Origin: QHXQ01 sp045807745
GTDB taxonomy: Bacteria; Acidobacteriota; Blastocatellia; Pyrinomonadales; Pyrinomonadaceae
Direction of reading: 5' to 3'
DNA: 64,000 nucleotides
Assembly (NCBI GenBank): GCA_045807745.1
Contig: JBJMGT010000027.1
Span: 29,122 to 93,121 of the forward strand
The translations under genes were made by a program, and so were the position numbers. Position 1 is the stretch's first letter. Every line of letters starts with the position of its first letter. The notes under the pieces were generated by a model. That model searched no databases. It saw nothing but the letters and a program-made list of their open reading frames with translations, and was not told the origin of the DNA. Of the stretch, positions 1 to 8,618 are shown piece by piece.

Positions 1-713
1 TCGTCAAACTGTTTCGGCCGGATGCGCTGGGCCTGTACGGGTGTCGAGCAGGACGCGGTACAGTTCAGACCGCTATAGCCGTTTACGGTCAACGTGGCGC
101 GCACGTCTTGGCCGCCAAGTCCGACGGTCGAGACGGTGATGGTCGGCGTGCCTTGCCCGCTTGAGATCGTGCCGGCCGAGACCGTCCAGTTATAGAGCGC
201 CTGTGCGCCCGGCGTGCCGCCGTTTACGTCCGCCGCGAAGGTGAGCGGTGCGCCCATCGTCACCGCGTCGGGACAACTGATCGAGATGTTCGGACAGACC
301 TCGCGCACGGGCGCGCATTCGATGACCGCGACCGGAATGGTGGCAAAAGCCGTGCAGCGCGCGTCGCCTGTGGTCACATCAACAGAGGCGATGTACGTGC
401 CGGGCGCAGCCCCCGACAAATCCCACTCAGGGTTCGCGCCTCCGCCGACGATCTGCCCGCCCGTCGTCTTCCACGTGTAACGGATCGGCAGCCCGTCGGG
501 CGACGAAGCGTTGGCCGTCAGGCGCACGCGTGCTGCCGCCAGCGACTGGTCGCGCGGGCAGAGCGTTACGGTCGTCGTGTCGGAGGTGAGATTCAGAGAC
601 GGCGGATTAGGGATGACCTGTACGACGTTCTTGCGCCGCTTCTGCGCCACCGTGAAGCTGGCGAGCAGCAACAGGGCGAGGGCAATCAATATAGCGCGCT
701 TGCTAGTGAGCAT
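1..713 (-). CDS. Secreted PKD/Ig-like domain protein (3' end off window)
   Basis: Reading the minus strand from the ATG at 711-713 gives an uninterrupted frame to the window edge, about 237 residues. It begins with a signal peptide (MLTSKRAILIALALLLLASF, then TVAQ). After it come two beta-rich repeats with PKD/Ig-like wording: roughly residues 40-130 (LTANASSPDGLPIRYTWKTT, then GTYIASVDV) and 135-225 (SCPDAVTMGAPLTFAADVNG, then YNWTVSAGTI). Paired cysteines are regularly spaced. Such extracellular repeats usually serve adhesion or act as spacers ahead of another domain. The visible end (RPKQFDE) resembles the junction that precedes an OmpA-like C-terminal domain in acidobacterial proteins, but that part lies outside the window, so this is only a guess. 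The RBS GGAGAAAC lies just upstream of the ATG. Confidence 0.75.
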   Translation of the reverse strand, partial: MLTSKRAILIALALLLLASFTVAQKRRKNVVQVIPNPPSLNLTSDTTTVTLCPRDQSLAAARVRLTANASSPDGLPIRYTWKTTGGQIVGGGANPEWDLSGAAPGTYIASVDVTTGDARCTAFATIPVAVIECAPVREVCPNISISCPDAVTMGAPLTFAADVNGGTPGAQALYNWTVSAGTISSGQGTPTITVSTVGLGGQDVRATLTVNGYSGLNCTASCSTPVQAQRIRPKQFD

Positions 714-829
714 CTTGTTTCTCCTTCGTCGTCGAGCCGCACGAGTCGGCATACGGGGGCGCAAAATAGGCCAAGGGTGATCGAAGAATACGCGTAATCG
801 CCGCTTACTTCCACTTCTCAGGGCGACCT

Positions 830-1657
830 TTAGCGGACTTTCTGCCCCGTCACGAGCGTCGCTTTGACCGAGAGTGAAAATTCACCCTCGTGCCGCTCCT
901 CATCGATTATCTCTGTGATCGCGATGAGCACGCGCGCGTGCGCATCCTCATCTGGCAACGGTTCAAGCCAGTTGCGCAGCAGGAAATTTTTAACCAGCGG
1001 CGCGTTTAAGAATTCCGCGCCGGACTCATAATCGAACTCTTCTATGTTCATCCACGACTGCACATCGTCCAAACCTTCGCGCGCCGCCGCCTGCTCGATG
1101 TCCGCGACAGTCGGCAGTTCCGTGATCAAATGTTCGACCAGCCCCGCCTCATCTAGCAAGCCGGCGTTACCGAACGCCTCCCAGTAGATCGAGAAGAACT
1201 CGCCGAAGCTCGAAGCGGTCGGCAGATTGAGCGCGACCGTCGCGCCCGGCGCGGCGACCCTGACCATCTCCGCCAACATCTCCGGCAGCCGTTCCGGCGT
1301 AACGAGCGAAGCATCGCCGACGACCAAGTCGAATTGATCGTCCTCAAAATCAAGCGTCTCAAGCTGCGTCAGACGAAACTCAGTCTCCGCGCCCAACTTC
1401 ACCGCCGCCGCTTTGGCGCGCGCCAACTGAAGCCGCGCCTCGCTCTCGTCCACGCCGATGAGCGTCACGTCCGCGCCCGCCCGCTCTTTGAGCGCCAGCG
1501 CGTGACTGCCTGTGCCCGCCGCGACATATAACGCGCGTCCCTCTTTCGGCAGCTTCACGTGCTCGTCAATCAACTCCGCGAACCGTTCGCCCCAATCCGG
1601 CGCAATGTACAGATCATACAGGTACGCCAACTCCTTGTCGTGTTCGTGCTGAGTCAC
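830..1657 (-). CDS. Class I SAM-dependent methyltransferase
   Basis: 275 aa, read from a GTG start 6 bp after the rarA stop, so the two genes are probably co-transcribed. The SAM-binding motif I is visible around residues 42-52 (ALYVAAGTGSHAL), followed by the acidic residue ending beta-2 (LIGVDESEARL) and a motif IV-like stretch (DLVVGDASLV). This is the Rossmann-like fold of class I methyltransferases. The substrate cannot be told: the C-terminal half (EFDYESGAEFLNAPLVKNFL) is not one I recognise, and there is no signal peptide, so it is presumably cytosolic. The pairing with a recombination ATPase says little about its role. Confidence 0.82.
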   Translation of the reverse strand: MTQHEHDKELAYLYDLYIAPDWGERFAELIDEHVKLPKEGRALYVAAGTGSHALALKERAGADVTLIGVDESEARLQLARAKAAAVKLGAETEFRLTQLETLDFEDDQFDLVVGDASLVTPERLPEMLAEMVRVAAPGATVALNLPTASSFGEFFSIYWEAFGNAGLLDEAGLVEHLITELPTVADIEQAAAREGLDDVQSWMNIEEFDYESGAEFLNAPLVKNFLLRNWLEPLPDEDAHARVLIAITEIIDEERHEGEFSLSVKATLVTGQKVR

Positions 1658-1663
1658 CGTCAG

Positions 1664-2956
1664 TCATTCATCCTTGAAGTATTCTCTATCTTGCAGCTTC
1701 TCCGGCAGACACGCCATCTCATCTTTCGCGTTCGGATCATCATGCACGTAGCGGTAACCGCCGCCGTAGCCGACGCGCTTCATCAAGGGTGTGACGGCGT
1801 TACGCAGACGGAGCGGCACAGGCTCGCGGGCCGTCTCACGGGCATCTTCGGCCGCTGCGAGATAGGCGCGCTTGACGGCGTTCGACTTCGGCGCGCGGGC
1901 GAGATAGATCGTCGCTTGCGAGAGCGGGTAGAGCGCTTCGGGCAGGCCGATGAGTTGAGTGATCTCGGCGGCCGCCGCTGCTTGCACCATCGCTTGCGGA
2001 TCGGCGAGGCCCACATCTTCCGACGCAAGGATGCAGAGGCGGCGTGCGATGAAGACCGGATCGGCCCCGCCTTCGATGAGCCGCGCGAGCCAGTAGAGCG
2101 CGGCGTTCACGTCCGAGTTGCGCAGCGACTTGATGAGCGCGGAGGCGAGATTGTAATGCTCCTCGCCGCCCTTGTCGTAAGCATAGCGCGCCCGCCCCAG
2201 CGCCTCCGCGATTCGCCCCTCCGTAACGTGCCGCGCACCGCTTTCGTCGGGCGTGGTCGCATCCACGGCCGCTTCCAATGCAGCGAGCGCCACGCGTGCG
2301 TCGCCACCGGCCGCACGGGCCATACGCGCGAGCAGTTCATCGGAGACGACGGGTTTAAGCTTTGCGAGGCCGCGTTCTTCATCGGTCAGCGCGCGGCGCA
2401 GAAGCGTCTCAAGCTCCTGTTCGCCGAGCGGTTCGAGCACGAGCACGCGCGCGCGAGAGAGCAGGGCACTGATGACCTCGAATGAAGGATTCTCGGTCGT
2501 CGCGCCGATCAGCGTGATCGTGCCATCCTCGACCGCCGGCAGGAGCGCGTCCTGCTGCGCCTTGTTGAAGCGATGAATCTCGTCGATGAAGAGGACTGTG
2601 CGCCGCCCCTCGCGTCTGTATTCACGCGCCCGCGCAATCGCCTCGCGCAAGTCCTTGACGCCGGAGAAGACGGCCGAGAGCGGGATGAACTCGGCGTCGT
2701 CGCGTTGCGCGACGAGCCGGGCGAGCGTCGTCTTGCCCGTGCCGGGCGCGCCCCAGAGAATAAGCGACGGCAGTGTGCCTTGGCCTTCAAGCAGGCGGCG
2801 CAGCACGCGCCCCTCACCGACGAGTTGCTGCTGCCCGACAAACTCCGCGAGTGTGCGCGGGCGCATACGCTCGGCGAGCGGCGCACCTGCGAGCGGCTCG
2901 GCTGCGGCCGGCGGCTCCGGCTCAGCAAATAACTTTTCCGCCTTACGACGCGACAT
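1664..2956 (-). CDS. rarA: Replication-associated recombination protein A (RarA/MgsA AAA+ ATPase)
   Basis: AAA+ ATPase related to the clamp-loader/RuvB group that acts at stalled replication forks. The N-terminal signature RPRTLAEFVGQQQLVGEG is followed by Walker A GAPGTGKTT and Walker B LFIDEIHRFNKAQQDALLP. A sensor 1 stretch (LIGATTENPSFEV) and the C-terminal tetramerisation region (YNLASALIKSLRNSDVNAAL, then WLARLIEGG) are also present. About 430 aa is the usual length. The frame is open upstream through TTG and GTG codons; I chose the ATG at 2956 (MSRRKAEKLF) because it follows a GGTG at suitable distance. A methyltransferase gene follows 6 bp downstream. Confidence 0.95.
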   Translation of the reverse strand: MSRRKAEKLFAEPEPPAAAEPLAGAPLAERMRPRTLAEFVGQQQLVGEGRVLRRLLEGQGTLPSLILWGAPGTGKTTLARLVAQRDDAEFIPLSAVFSGVKDLREAIARAREYRREGRRTVLFIDEIHRFNKAQQDALLPAVEDGTITLIGATTENPSFEVISALLSRARVLVLEPLGEQELETLLRRALTDEERGLAKLKPVVSDELLARMARAAGGDARVALAALEAAVDATTPDESGARHVTEGRIAEALGRARYAYDKGGEEHYNLASALIKSLRNSDVNAALYWLARLIEGGADPVFIARRLCILASEDVGLADPQAMVQAAAAAEITQLIGLPEALYPLSQATIYLARAPKSNAVKRAYLAAAEDARETAREPVPLRLRNAVTPLMKRVGYGGGYRYVHDDPNAKDEMACLPEKLQDREYFKDE

Positions 2957-3220
2957 CGACGACACCAAAATGCTTTGACTCCGCGCCTAGCTTCATGGCA
3001 GCATTGGCACAGCGACAAAATAGGTAACAGTTCAAGGGGATTTAACGAGTACGAGCTTAGCACATTTCGTGGGCCTTCGGGTGTCCCTCGAAAAATGATT
3101 GCCGCGTCGTTAGTTGGAACGGAGCGCACGGAGCGTGCGTATAGGAAGGCGAGTCACGCCGCGCCGCAAGCGAGACAAACGTGGGCGTGACAAAGAAGCA
3201 ACAAAGTTGAGGTGCTTGAG

Positions 3221-3418
3221 ATGAAAGACATTTGGAAAGTTATCGGCATTATCGCGTTGGGTCTCTTCGTGCTGGTCGTTGTCCTCCCGCTCGCCGGTAT
3301 GGCCGTCGGGTTGGTGCTGGGCACACTGATCGGCCTCGCGATTCTCGCGATCAAACTGGCCGTCGTGCTGGCTATCGGCTATCTGCTGTTGGCGGGTATT
3401 CGCGCCGTGCTGCGTTGA
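3221..3418 (+). CDS. Small hydrophobic membrane protein
   Basis: 65 aa from the ATG at 3221, which has GAGGTG upstream at suitable spacing; an in-frame ATG three codons earlier lacks one. Almost the whole protein is hydrophobic: two predicted membrane helices (about residues 7-30 and 33-58, rich in L, V, I, G and A) with only short charged ends. I do not recognise the family. It precedes a zinc-ribbon membrane protein on the same strand by 80 bp and could share its transcript. Confidence 0.6.
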   Translation: MKDIWKVIGIIALGLFVLVVVLPLAGMAVGLVLGTLIGLAILAIKLAVVLAIGYLLLAGIRAVLR

Positions 3419-3498
3419 GCGTGTGCTTGAACTGCGGGGCGCGAGCTTAGTCATCTGAGCCTTAAGTGCGCGCCCGCCGCAGTTGCGAAGAGAAGCCT

Positions 3499-3981
3499 AT
3501 GTACTGTCCAACTTGTGGCGCGGAATGTCAGCCCGGCTTGAACTTCTGTAACCGTTGCGGTGCGGCGGTAAACGGCGCGCTCAACGCTAAGCCGGAACTC
3601 GTGCCCGTCGATCTACGCAGTCCCATCCGCGTACTCGGCACGACGATCTGCCTGACGACGCTTATCGGGCTGACGATCCTCTTCTTCGGTTTGGCCGGGC
3701 TGGCCTCTTGGCACGTCGATGAAGGCGTCATCGGCGGCGTCGGCATCATCGGACTATTCTTTCTGTTTGGAGTTGAGCTGTCTTTGATTCGTCTTGTTTC
3801 GCGCCTGCTTGTCGGCGTACCAGAGAAGCGCAAGCTGTCTCTGCCGTTCATGAAACAATCGGCGACCAAAGAACTCTACGCGCCGCCCCAATACCAACCT
3901 ACGTTGCCCGAAGGCAGACCCAGCGTGACCGAACACACCACGCGCACCTTCAGCCCCGTCTACCGCGAGCCGCGCAGCTAA
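3499..3981 (+). CDS. Zinc-ribbon domain membrane protein
   Basis: 160 aa. The protein opens with a zinc ribbon, MYCPTCGAECQPGLNFCNRC: two CxxC knuckles 12 residues apart, typical of small bacterial zinc-ribbon proteins. Two predicted membrane helices follow (about residues 54-75 and 83-105), then a proline- and threonine-rich cytoplasmic-like tail. The open frame begins 11 codons earlier, but the ATG at 3499 has GAAGAGAAG upstream and puts the ribbon at the N-terminus as in relatives. Function unknown. It converges with the small gene at 3997-4185, only 15 bp separating the stop codons. Confidence 0.75.
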   Translation: MYCPTCGAECQPGLNFCNRCGAAVNGALNAKPELVPVDLRSPIRVLGTTICLTTLIGLTILFFGLAGLASWHVDEGVIGGVGIIGLFFLFGVELSLIRLVSRLLVGVPEKRKLSLPFMKQSATKELYAPPQYQPTLPEGRPSVTEHTTRTFSPVYREPRS

Positions 3982-3996
3982 GGCACGCGCGGCGCA

Positions 3997-4185
3997 TTAC
4001 TTCTTCCGCCTGTCTTGATTCTTGCGCGCCGGCCCCATCGCCGTCGCCCGCGCGTGTACGATCAAGCCTAAGTCTTCCGCCCGCCGTTTCAACTTATCCA
4101 GCGCATTGGGGTTGACAATGCCCCGCGCCGTCATCGGCGTCTGAGGTTGTTCCTGCTTAGCCCTGGCACTCTTCGCTCTGACCAT
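3997..4185 (-). CDS. Small basic hypothetical protein
   Basis: 62 aa, rich in K, R and A (pI clearly basic), with no membrane segment or recognised motif. It contains TARGIVNPNALDKLKRRAED, and the tail is KNQDRRKK. Support for it being real is the strong ribosome-binding site AAAGGTGG a few bases before the ATG at 4185 and its isolation between genes. Nucleic-acid binding would fit the charge but is not shown. Confidence 0.5.
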   Translation of the reverse strand: MVRAKSARAKQEQPQTPMTARGIVNPNALDKLKRRAEDLGLIVHARATAMGPARKNQDRRKK

Positions 4186-4392
4186 TTTCCACCACCTTTC
4201 CGTCTACCTTAATAATTCCGGCGTGCCGCCGCGCCCAATTATTGCTAACAATACCGAACAAGACAATAGCATTAATGGCGCGCTCGTTGACACACGGAGC
4301 GCGCTGCATTATCTTCCGGCCTGCATGCGGTGTCTCTGTCTGGTCGCTAACTAAAACTCTTTCCGCCTCGTCCTACTCCGCAGAGGTTACTT

Positions 4393-5937
4393 ATGAACAT
4401 AAAGCTCTTTTCCGCTCTGCCATGCGCAGTGTTGTTGTTAGTGTTGGCTCTGCCGGCGCTCGTGCGCGCGCAGGATCGCGGTCTCGACCTGGAAAACCGG
4501 CCGCTCCCGCCAGGGCACTATTATGCTTTAGTCATTGGCAACAACGCGTATCAGAACATCAAGCAGTTGAAGACGGCCGAAGCGGACGCCAAAGAGGTCG
4601 AAGCGATCCTGCGTACGCGTTACAACTTTCAGACCAAGCTGCTCCTCAACGCCACCCGAGTGCAAATACTCTCCGCCCTGAACTCTTACCGGCGCGAGTT
4701 GGATCAGGATGCGAGTCTGCTGATCTACTATGCGGGGCACGGCGTGAACGACAAGGAAGCGGATAAGGCTTACTGGCTGCCGGTTGATGCGCGCCTCGAC
4801 GAGAATGCGAATTGGATCAGCGCCGACGACATCACGACCAACATCAAGGTCATTCCCGCGCGCCACGTCCTCATCGTCTCCGACAGTTGTTACTCCGGCA
4901 CGCTGACGCGCGCCGCCGAACCGTCCATCGCCGAGCCGGCGCAGCGCCAGCGTTATTTGCAGAAGATGTTGGCGGGGCGGTCGCGCACGTTGATGGCAAG
5001 TGGCGGGAACGAACCCGTCGCGGACGATGGCGGCGGCAATCATTCCGTCTTCGCGGGCGCGCTCCTGCGCGGGCTGGCGCAGACGGACAAGACGCAGTTC
5101 ACCGCCGCCGAACTGTTTCAAGGCTACGTGGAAGAGAGCGTGGCAGGGCGCGCCAACCAGACGCCGGAATATAATCCGCTCAGGAACTCCGGACACGAGA
5201 GCGGCGATTTCGTCTTCATGGCCGCGCAGGCGGGCGACGGGGCGAGCGTTGTCGCGCCTAACGTGTCAGTGCCGTCCGCGCCGACGAAAGTCGAACCGCT
5301 CGCTGTCGAGTTGAGTTATTGGGACGCGATCAAGAACAGCAACGATCCGGAAGAGTACAAGGCGTATCTGGCCAAGTATCCCAACGGGCAATTCGCGGAG
5401 TTAGCCCGCCGCCGGGCGCAGTCAGGCACACGTACGCCAGTGAGCAGTCCGCCGCCTGCGCATGCGGCCAGTGCCGGCACGCGCGAGGCCGTGCTGCCGG
5501 CCAAATTGCAAAACGTGCGCGACTGTTTCCTCTCGTTGCCGGAGCAATATTTGGCCGTGCCGGCGGAGCGACGCGCGGACGTGTTGCGCGCAAGCACCGC
5601 AGTCGTGGACATGAAGAACGGTTACATCTCGTTTCCCGCCGGCGCGAACGGACGCACGACCGTGGCCGTCTTCAAGGTCGCGAGCAGCAACTATCTCGTC
5701 GCCGTCAGTCACACGGGGTCGGCCGTGCAACCCGGCTCGAAGCTCTTCTTCCTGCACTATGCTGACGGGCAGTGGAGCGACATCACCGACACGGCTTTGC
5801 CCGTGCCGTTTGATCCGACGTTGAAGTACGAACTGCCCCGGCTGGGCACGACCATCGCGGTGACGAACCGGGCCGGTGCTAAGGTCTATGATCTACTCTG
5901 GCAGAATGGTAGTTTTGTCGTGCAGCGCGTGCGCTGA
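4393..5937 (+). CDS. Secreted caspase-like (peptidase C14) protein
   Basis: 514 aa with a clear signal peptide (about residues 1-26, cleavage near VRAQ). The caspase/metacaspase core follows: LVIGNNAYQNI at the first strand, the catalytic histidine in LLIYYAGHGV (H116) and the catalytic cysteine in IVSDSCYSGT (C166), all in the expected order and spacing. From about residue 300 a short helical repeat with wording such as SYWDAIKNSND appears; it is frequently appended to bacterial caspase proteins. A low-complexity linker then leads to an unrecognised C-terminal domain of about 130 aa. Both catalytic residues are intact, so an active endopeptidase in the periplasm or outside is plausible. Bacterial metacaspases mostly cleave after basic residues; the specificity here is unknown. 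Single gene, convergent with ychF. Confidence 0.88.
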   Translation: MNIKLFSALPCAVLLLVLALPALVRAQDRGLDLENRPLPPGHYYALVIGNNAYQNIKQLKTAEADAKEVEAILRTRYNFQTKLLLNATRVQILSALNSYRRELDQDASLLIYYAGHGVNDKEADKAYWLPVDARLDENANWISADDITTNIKVIPARHVLIVSDSCYSGTLTRAAEPSIAEPAQRQRYLQKMLAGRSRTLMASGGNEPVADDGGGNHSVFAGALLRGLAQTDKTQFTAAELFQGYVEESVAGRANQTPEYNPLRNSGHESGDFVFMAAQAGDGASVVAPNVSVPSAPTKVEPLAVELSYWDAIKNSNDPEEYKAYLAKYPNGQFAELARRRAQSGTRTPVSSPPPAHAASAGTREAVLPAKLQNVRDCFLSLPEQYLAVPAERRADVLRASTAVVDMKNGYISFPAGANGRTTVAVFKVASSNYLVAVSHTGSAVQPGSKLFFLHYADGQWSDITDTALPVPFDPTLKYELPRLGTTIAVTNRAGAKVYDLLWQNGSFVVQRVR

Positions 5938-5947
5938 ATGGGAAACT

Positions 5948-7048
5948 TTAGACATTGAAGCGGAAGTGTACTACGTCGCCTTCCTGCATGACGTACTCTT
6001 TCCCCTCTAAGCGGAGCAACCCTTGTTCGCGCGCGGCCGCGTAAGAGCCGGCGCGCACGAGCGCTTCGTAGCTGACGACTTCGGCGCGGATGAAGCCGCG
6101 TTCGATGTCCGTGTGGATCGTGCCGGCGGCTTGCGGTGCGCGTGTGCCGCACGGGATCGTCCAAGCGCGCACCTCTTTCTCGCCCGCCGTCAGGAAAGAC
6201 ATCAAGCCAAGCAGCCGGTACGCGCTCTTGATCAACTCGTCCACGCCGCTCGATTGCACATTGAGCGAGTGCAAGTAGCTGAGTCGATCTTCCACCGGCA
6301 ACTCGACTAGCTCGGCTTCCAATTGCGCACAGATGACGACCACCTCAGCCGCTTCCGCCGCGGCCAACTCGCGCACGGCGCGGACGTGCGGATTCGTGTC
6401 GGGCGCGGCGAGCGTCGCCTCGTCCACGTTGGCCGCGTAGATGGTCGGCTTCATGGTGAGCAGAAAGAGCGTGCGGGCGATGACGCGCTCGGCCGCGTCG
6501 AGCGTGACTGTGCGCGCGGGCAAACCTTCGGCGAGAGCGGGCAGAAGTTTTTCGATCACGTCCATTTCGGCGCGCGCCGCCTTGTCGCCGCTCTTGAGCG
6601 TCTTCTGCACGCGCTCGCGGCGGCGCTCTAGGCCCGCTAGGTCTGCGAGCGCCAACTCGATCTGGATCGTCTCGATGTCGCGGCGCGGGTTGACCGAGCC
6701 TTCGACGTGGATGACGTTCTCGTCCTCGAAGCAGCGCACGACCTGTATGACCGCGTCGGTCTCGCGGATGTTGGCGAGGAACTGATTGCCCAAGCCCTCG
6801 CCTTTGGACGCGCCGCGCACTAGCCCCGCGATGTCCAAGAACTCGACCGTCGCAGGGATGAGCATCGTCGTCTTAACGATCTTGGCTAAGGGTTCGAGGC
6901 GCTCGTCCGGCACGGGCACGACGCCGACGTTCGGCTCGATGGTGGCGAATGGATAGTTGGCGGCGAGCGCCGCTGTTTGCGCGGTCAGCGCGTTAAAGAG
7001 CGTGGACTTGCCGACGTTCGGCAGCCCGACAATCCCGGCCCGGAGCAT
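5948..7048 (-). CDS. ychF: Redox-regulated ATPase/GTPase YchF (Obg family)
   Basis: 366 aa, the usual length. The G1 P-loop GLPNVGKST (residues 7-15) is followed by the YchF G-domain wording NYPFATIEPNVGVVPVPDER and G3 DIAGLV, then the helical insert. The conserved C-terminal TGS domain ends KEYVMQEGDVVHFRFNV. YchF is a ribosome-associated P-loop NTPase that prefers ATP and is linked to stress responses. The RBS AGGTG precedes the ATG. Confidence 0.97.
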   Translation of the reverse strand: MLRAGIVGLPNVGKSTLFNALTAQTAALAANYPFATIEPNVGVVPVPDERLEPLAKIVKTTMLIPATVEFLDIAGLVRGASKGEGLGNQFLANIRETDAVIQVVRCFEDENVIHVEGSVNPRRDIETIQIELALADLAGLERRRERVQKTLKSGDKAARAEMDVIEKLLPALAEGLPARTVTLDAAERVIARTLFLLTMKPTIYAANVDEATLAAPDTNPHVRAVRELAAAEAAEVVVICAQLEAELVELPVEDRLSYLHSLNVQSSGVDELIKSAYRLLGLMSFLTAGEKEVRAWTIPCGTRAPQAAGTIHTDIERGFIRAEVVSYEALVRAGSYAAAREQGLLRLEGKEYVMQEGDVVHFRFNV

Positions 7049-7084
7049 GCTGTGACACCTCGTGGTTTGATCTGTATAGAGACT

Positions 7085-7220
7085 TTAAGAAGGCGACGGG
7101 CAAAAGGCAAATAGCAAAAGGCAAAAGTTCAGGACAGACACCGGAGCACGCCGCAAAGCACATGCTTCGGTGCTGTCGCTAAACTTTTGCCTGTTAACTT
7201 TTGCCGCTTGCCTTCGGCCT
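7085..7220. repeat. Intergenic word-repeat with inverted arms (GGCAAAAG family)
   Basis: Short words of the type GGCAAAAG/GGCAAATAG occur in tandem at about 7097-7128 (caaaaggcaaatagcaaaag). They return in reverse complement at about 7183-7205 (cttttgcctgttaacttttg), so the transcript could fold into a long imperfect hairpin. It sits between the 3' end of the 7221-7787 gene and the ychF start. Confidence 0.5.
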
Positions 7221-7787
7221 TTAATTCGACGGCGCGGGGCTGCCGTCGATGAACGGGCGCAACTCGCCGACGAAGCCGTCGGTGTTGCGGATGCTGCGCA
7301 GGACGATCACCATCGCTTCATAAGGGAAGCCGGATTCGAGCGTGAAAGTGTAGCCGGAGAAAATATCGCCGGTCTCGTCCGCACCCCAGTAGAGGAAGTT
7401 GCGGTCGCTGAAATAGAGTAACTTGCGCATCAACCCGGCGCTGTTCTTGACCTTGTCCACGTTGATGTAATCGCCTTTAAAGTGCGGATAGACGCGGAAG
7501 CCGATTGTTTCGTTGGGCGTCACGCTCACGACGATTTCCAGACTGTCGGCTTGAGTCAGCCCCGTGCCCATGCTGCCGACGAAGTTATAAGGCTGCTTGG
7601 TCGCCTGCCGGAACGTGACGTTCACGTCCTTCCGTTGGCCCGCTGTGTCCAATAGTTGCCGCACTTTTTCGCGGGTGGCGTTGCGCGCAGCTTCCTTCTC
7701 CTGCGCCGTCTGCGCCTGCGTCGGGGCGCTGAGCAGGCTGGCTGACGCGACTATTGTGAGCGCGACGATAACGAGTATACGTTTCAT
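7221..7787 (-). CDS. Secreted hypothetical protein
   Basis: 188 aa with a signal peptide (MKRILVIVALTIVASASLLS, cleavage after about APTQAQ). A short charged helix (TAQEKEAARNATREKVRQLL) comes next, then a beta-rich domain with no motif I recognise. GGAG precedes the ATG. Probably periplasmic; function unknown. Confidence 0.65.
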   Translation of the reverse strand: MKRILVIVALTIVASASLLSAPTQAQTAQEKEAARNATREKVRQLLDTAGQRKDVNVTFRQATKQPYNFVGSMGTGLTQADSLEIVVSVTPNETIGFRVYPHFKGDYINVDKVKNSAGLMRKLLYFSDRNFLYWGADETGDIFSGYTFTLESGFPYEAMVIVLRSIRNTDGFVGELRPFIDGSPAPSN

Positions 7788-7906
7788 TGTGCTGAAGCTC
7801 CGATGTTGTTTGGATTGAATTACGCGCGAGGGCTTGCAAAGCCAACATGCTTGTAGGGCAAAGCACGCGGCAAGTCAAGAGCACGCGGCCGGGCGCTGCG
7901 GCCTCC

Positions 7907-7953
7907 GTCTTTGCGTGCGGCGTCGGCCTAGCAGAATAGCCGCCCGCAAAGAC
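7907..7953 (-). terminator. Hairpin downstream of the 7982-8452 gene
   Basis: The 15-nt arms GTCTTTGCGTGCGGC (7907-7921) and GCCGCCCGCAAAGAC (7939-7953) pair with one mismatch across a 17-nt loop. On the minus strand it lies about 30 bp after the stop of the membrane gene. No clear U-tract follows, so it is terminator-like only. Confidence 0.45.
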
Positions 7954-7981
7954 AGAGCGTCGTTAGCTCGATCACTCAGGT

Positions 7982-8452
7982 CTATTCGCTGCGCGGCGTG
8001 GGCGCGAGCATGCCGAAGAGCGCGCGGCCCAACAGCGCAGCGACGATGCCGAGAATGATATTGACGACGAGGCCACCACCCCTGATCGCCAGCAACTGAT
8101 TCATCGTGACGGGCATGGGTTCCTTAAAACCCAGCGAGTCCCAGTGGAGATAATAAGAGTTATTGAGGTGCGCACTGTAGCTGATGAGCGTGAGCGTGAA
8201 GATCAGAATCTGTGCCCATAGCGCGATGATGAAGCCGACTAGGACTGTGCCAAGCCAGCCGAAGCCACCGACCTTGCGCGACAGCGCGCCGAAGTAGAGG
8301 CTGCTGATGATCGTCAACCCGACGACGGAGAAGACCGCGTTGCCGCGCGGTGCGTAGGGCACGCCGTTCAGGCCGATGATGAGGCGCATGACGGCATAGA
8401 TCAAAATCAGCAACAAGGGCAGACGAACGAAGCGGAGCACTTGGGAGAACAT
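7982..8452 (-). CDS. Multi-pass membrane protein, unknown family
   Basis: 156 aa with four predicted membrane helices (near residues 7-27, 40-58, 62-86 and 125-147) and short loops. No conserved catalytic or binding motif is evident. Divergent from the large membrane gene at 8619, sharing a 166-bp upstream region. Confidence 0.6.
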   Translation of the reverse strand: MFSQVLRFVRLPLLLILIYAVMRLIIGLNGVPYAPRGNAVFSVVGLTIISSLYFGALSRKVGGFGWLGTVLVGFIIALWAQILIFTLTLISYSAHLNNSYYLHWDSLGFKEPMPVTMNQLLAIRGGGLVVNIILGIVAALLGRALFGMLAPTPRSE

Positions 8453-8618
8453 GTGACGTTAGTCCTTTCAGCTTGGGGGTTAATGAAAACGGCTTGACAG
8501 CGCACGCCGCCCGCGCCTTTCCTCTTTCGCGCGCTGACGTGGCGCGCACGGGCGCGATGCGCTTATCATACGCGCAAGGTTAACACGATTCTGCTATCGT
8601 CGTCGGCTTAAAATCTTT

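Noticed and set aside
214..780. Two short plus-strand frames at the window start
   Set aside because: They oppose the secreted PKD-like gene, which has a signal peptide and RBS on the minus strand.
1559..2485. 308-aa plus-strand frame opposite rarA
   Set aside because: Arginine-rich shadow of the rarA codons; rarA itself has clear Walker A and B motifs.
4242..4766. 174-aa frame overlapping the caspase-like gene start
   Set aside because: Out of frame with the signal peptide and catalytic motifs; no RBS or family likeness.
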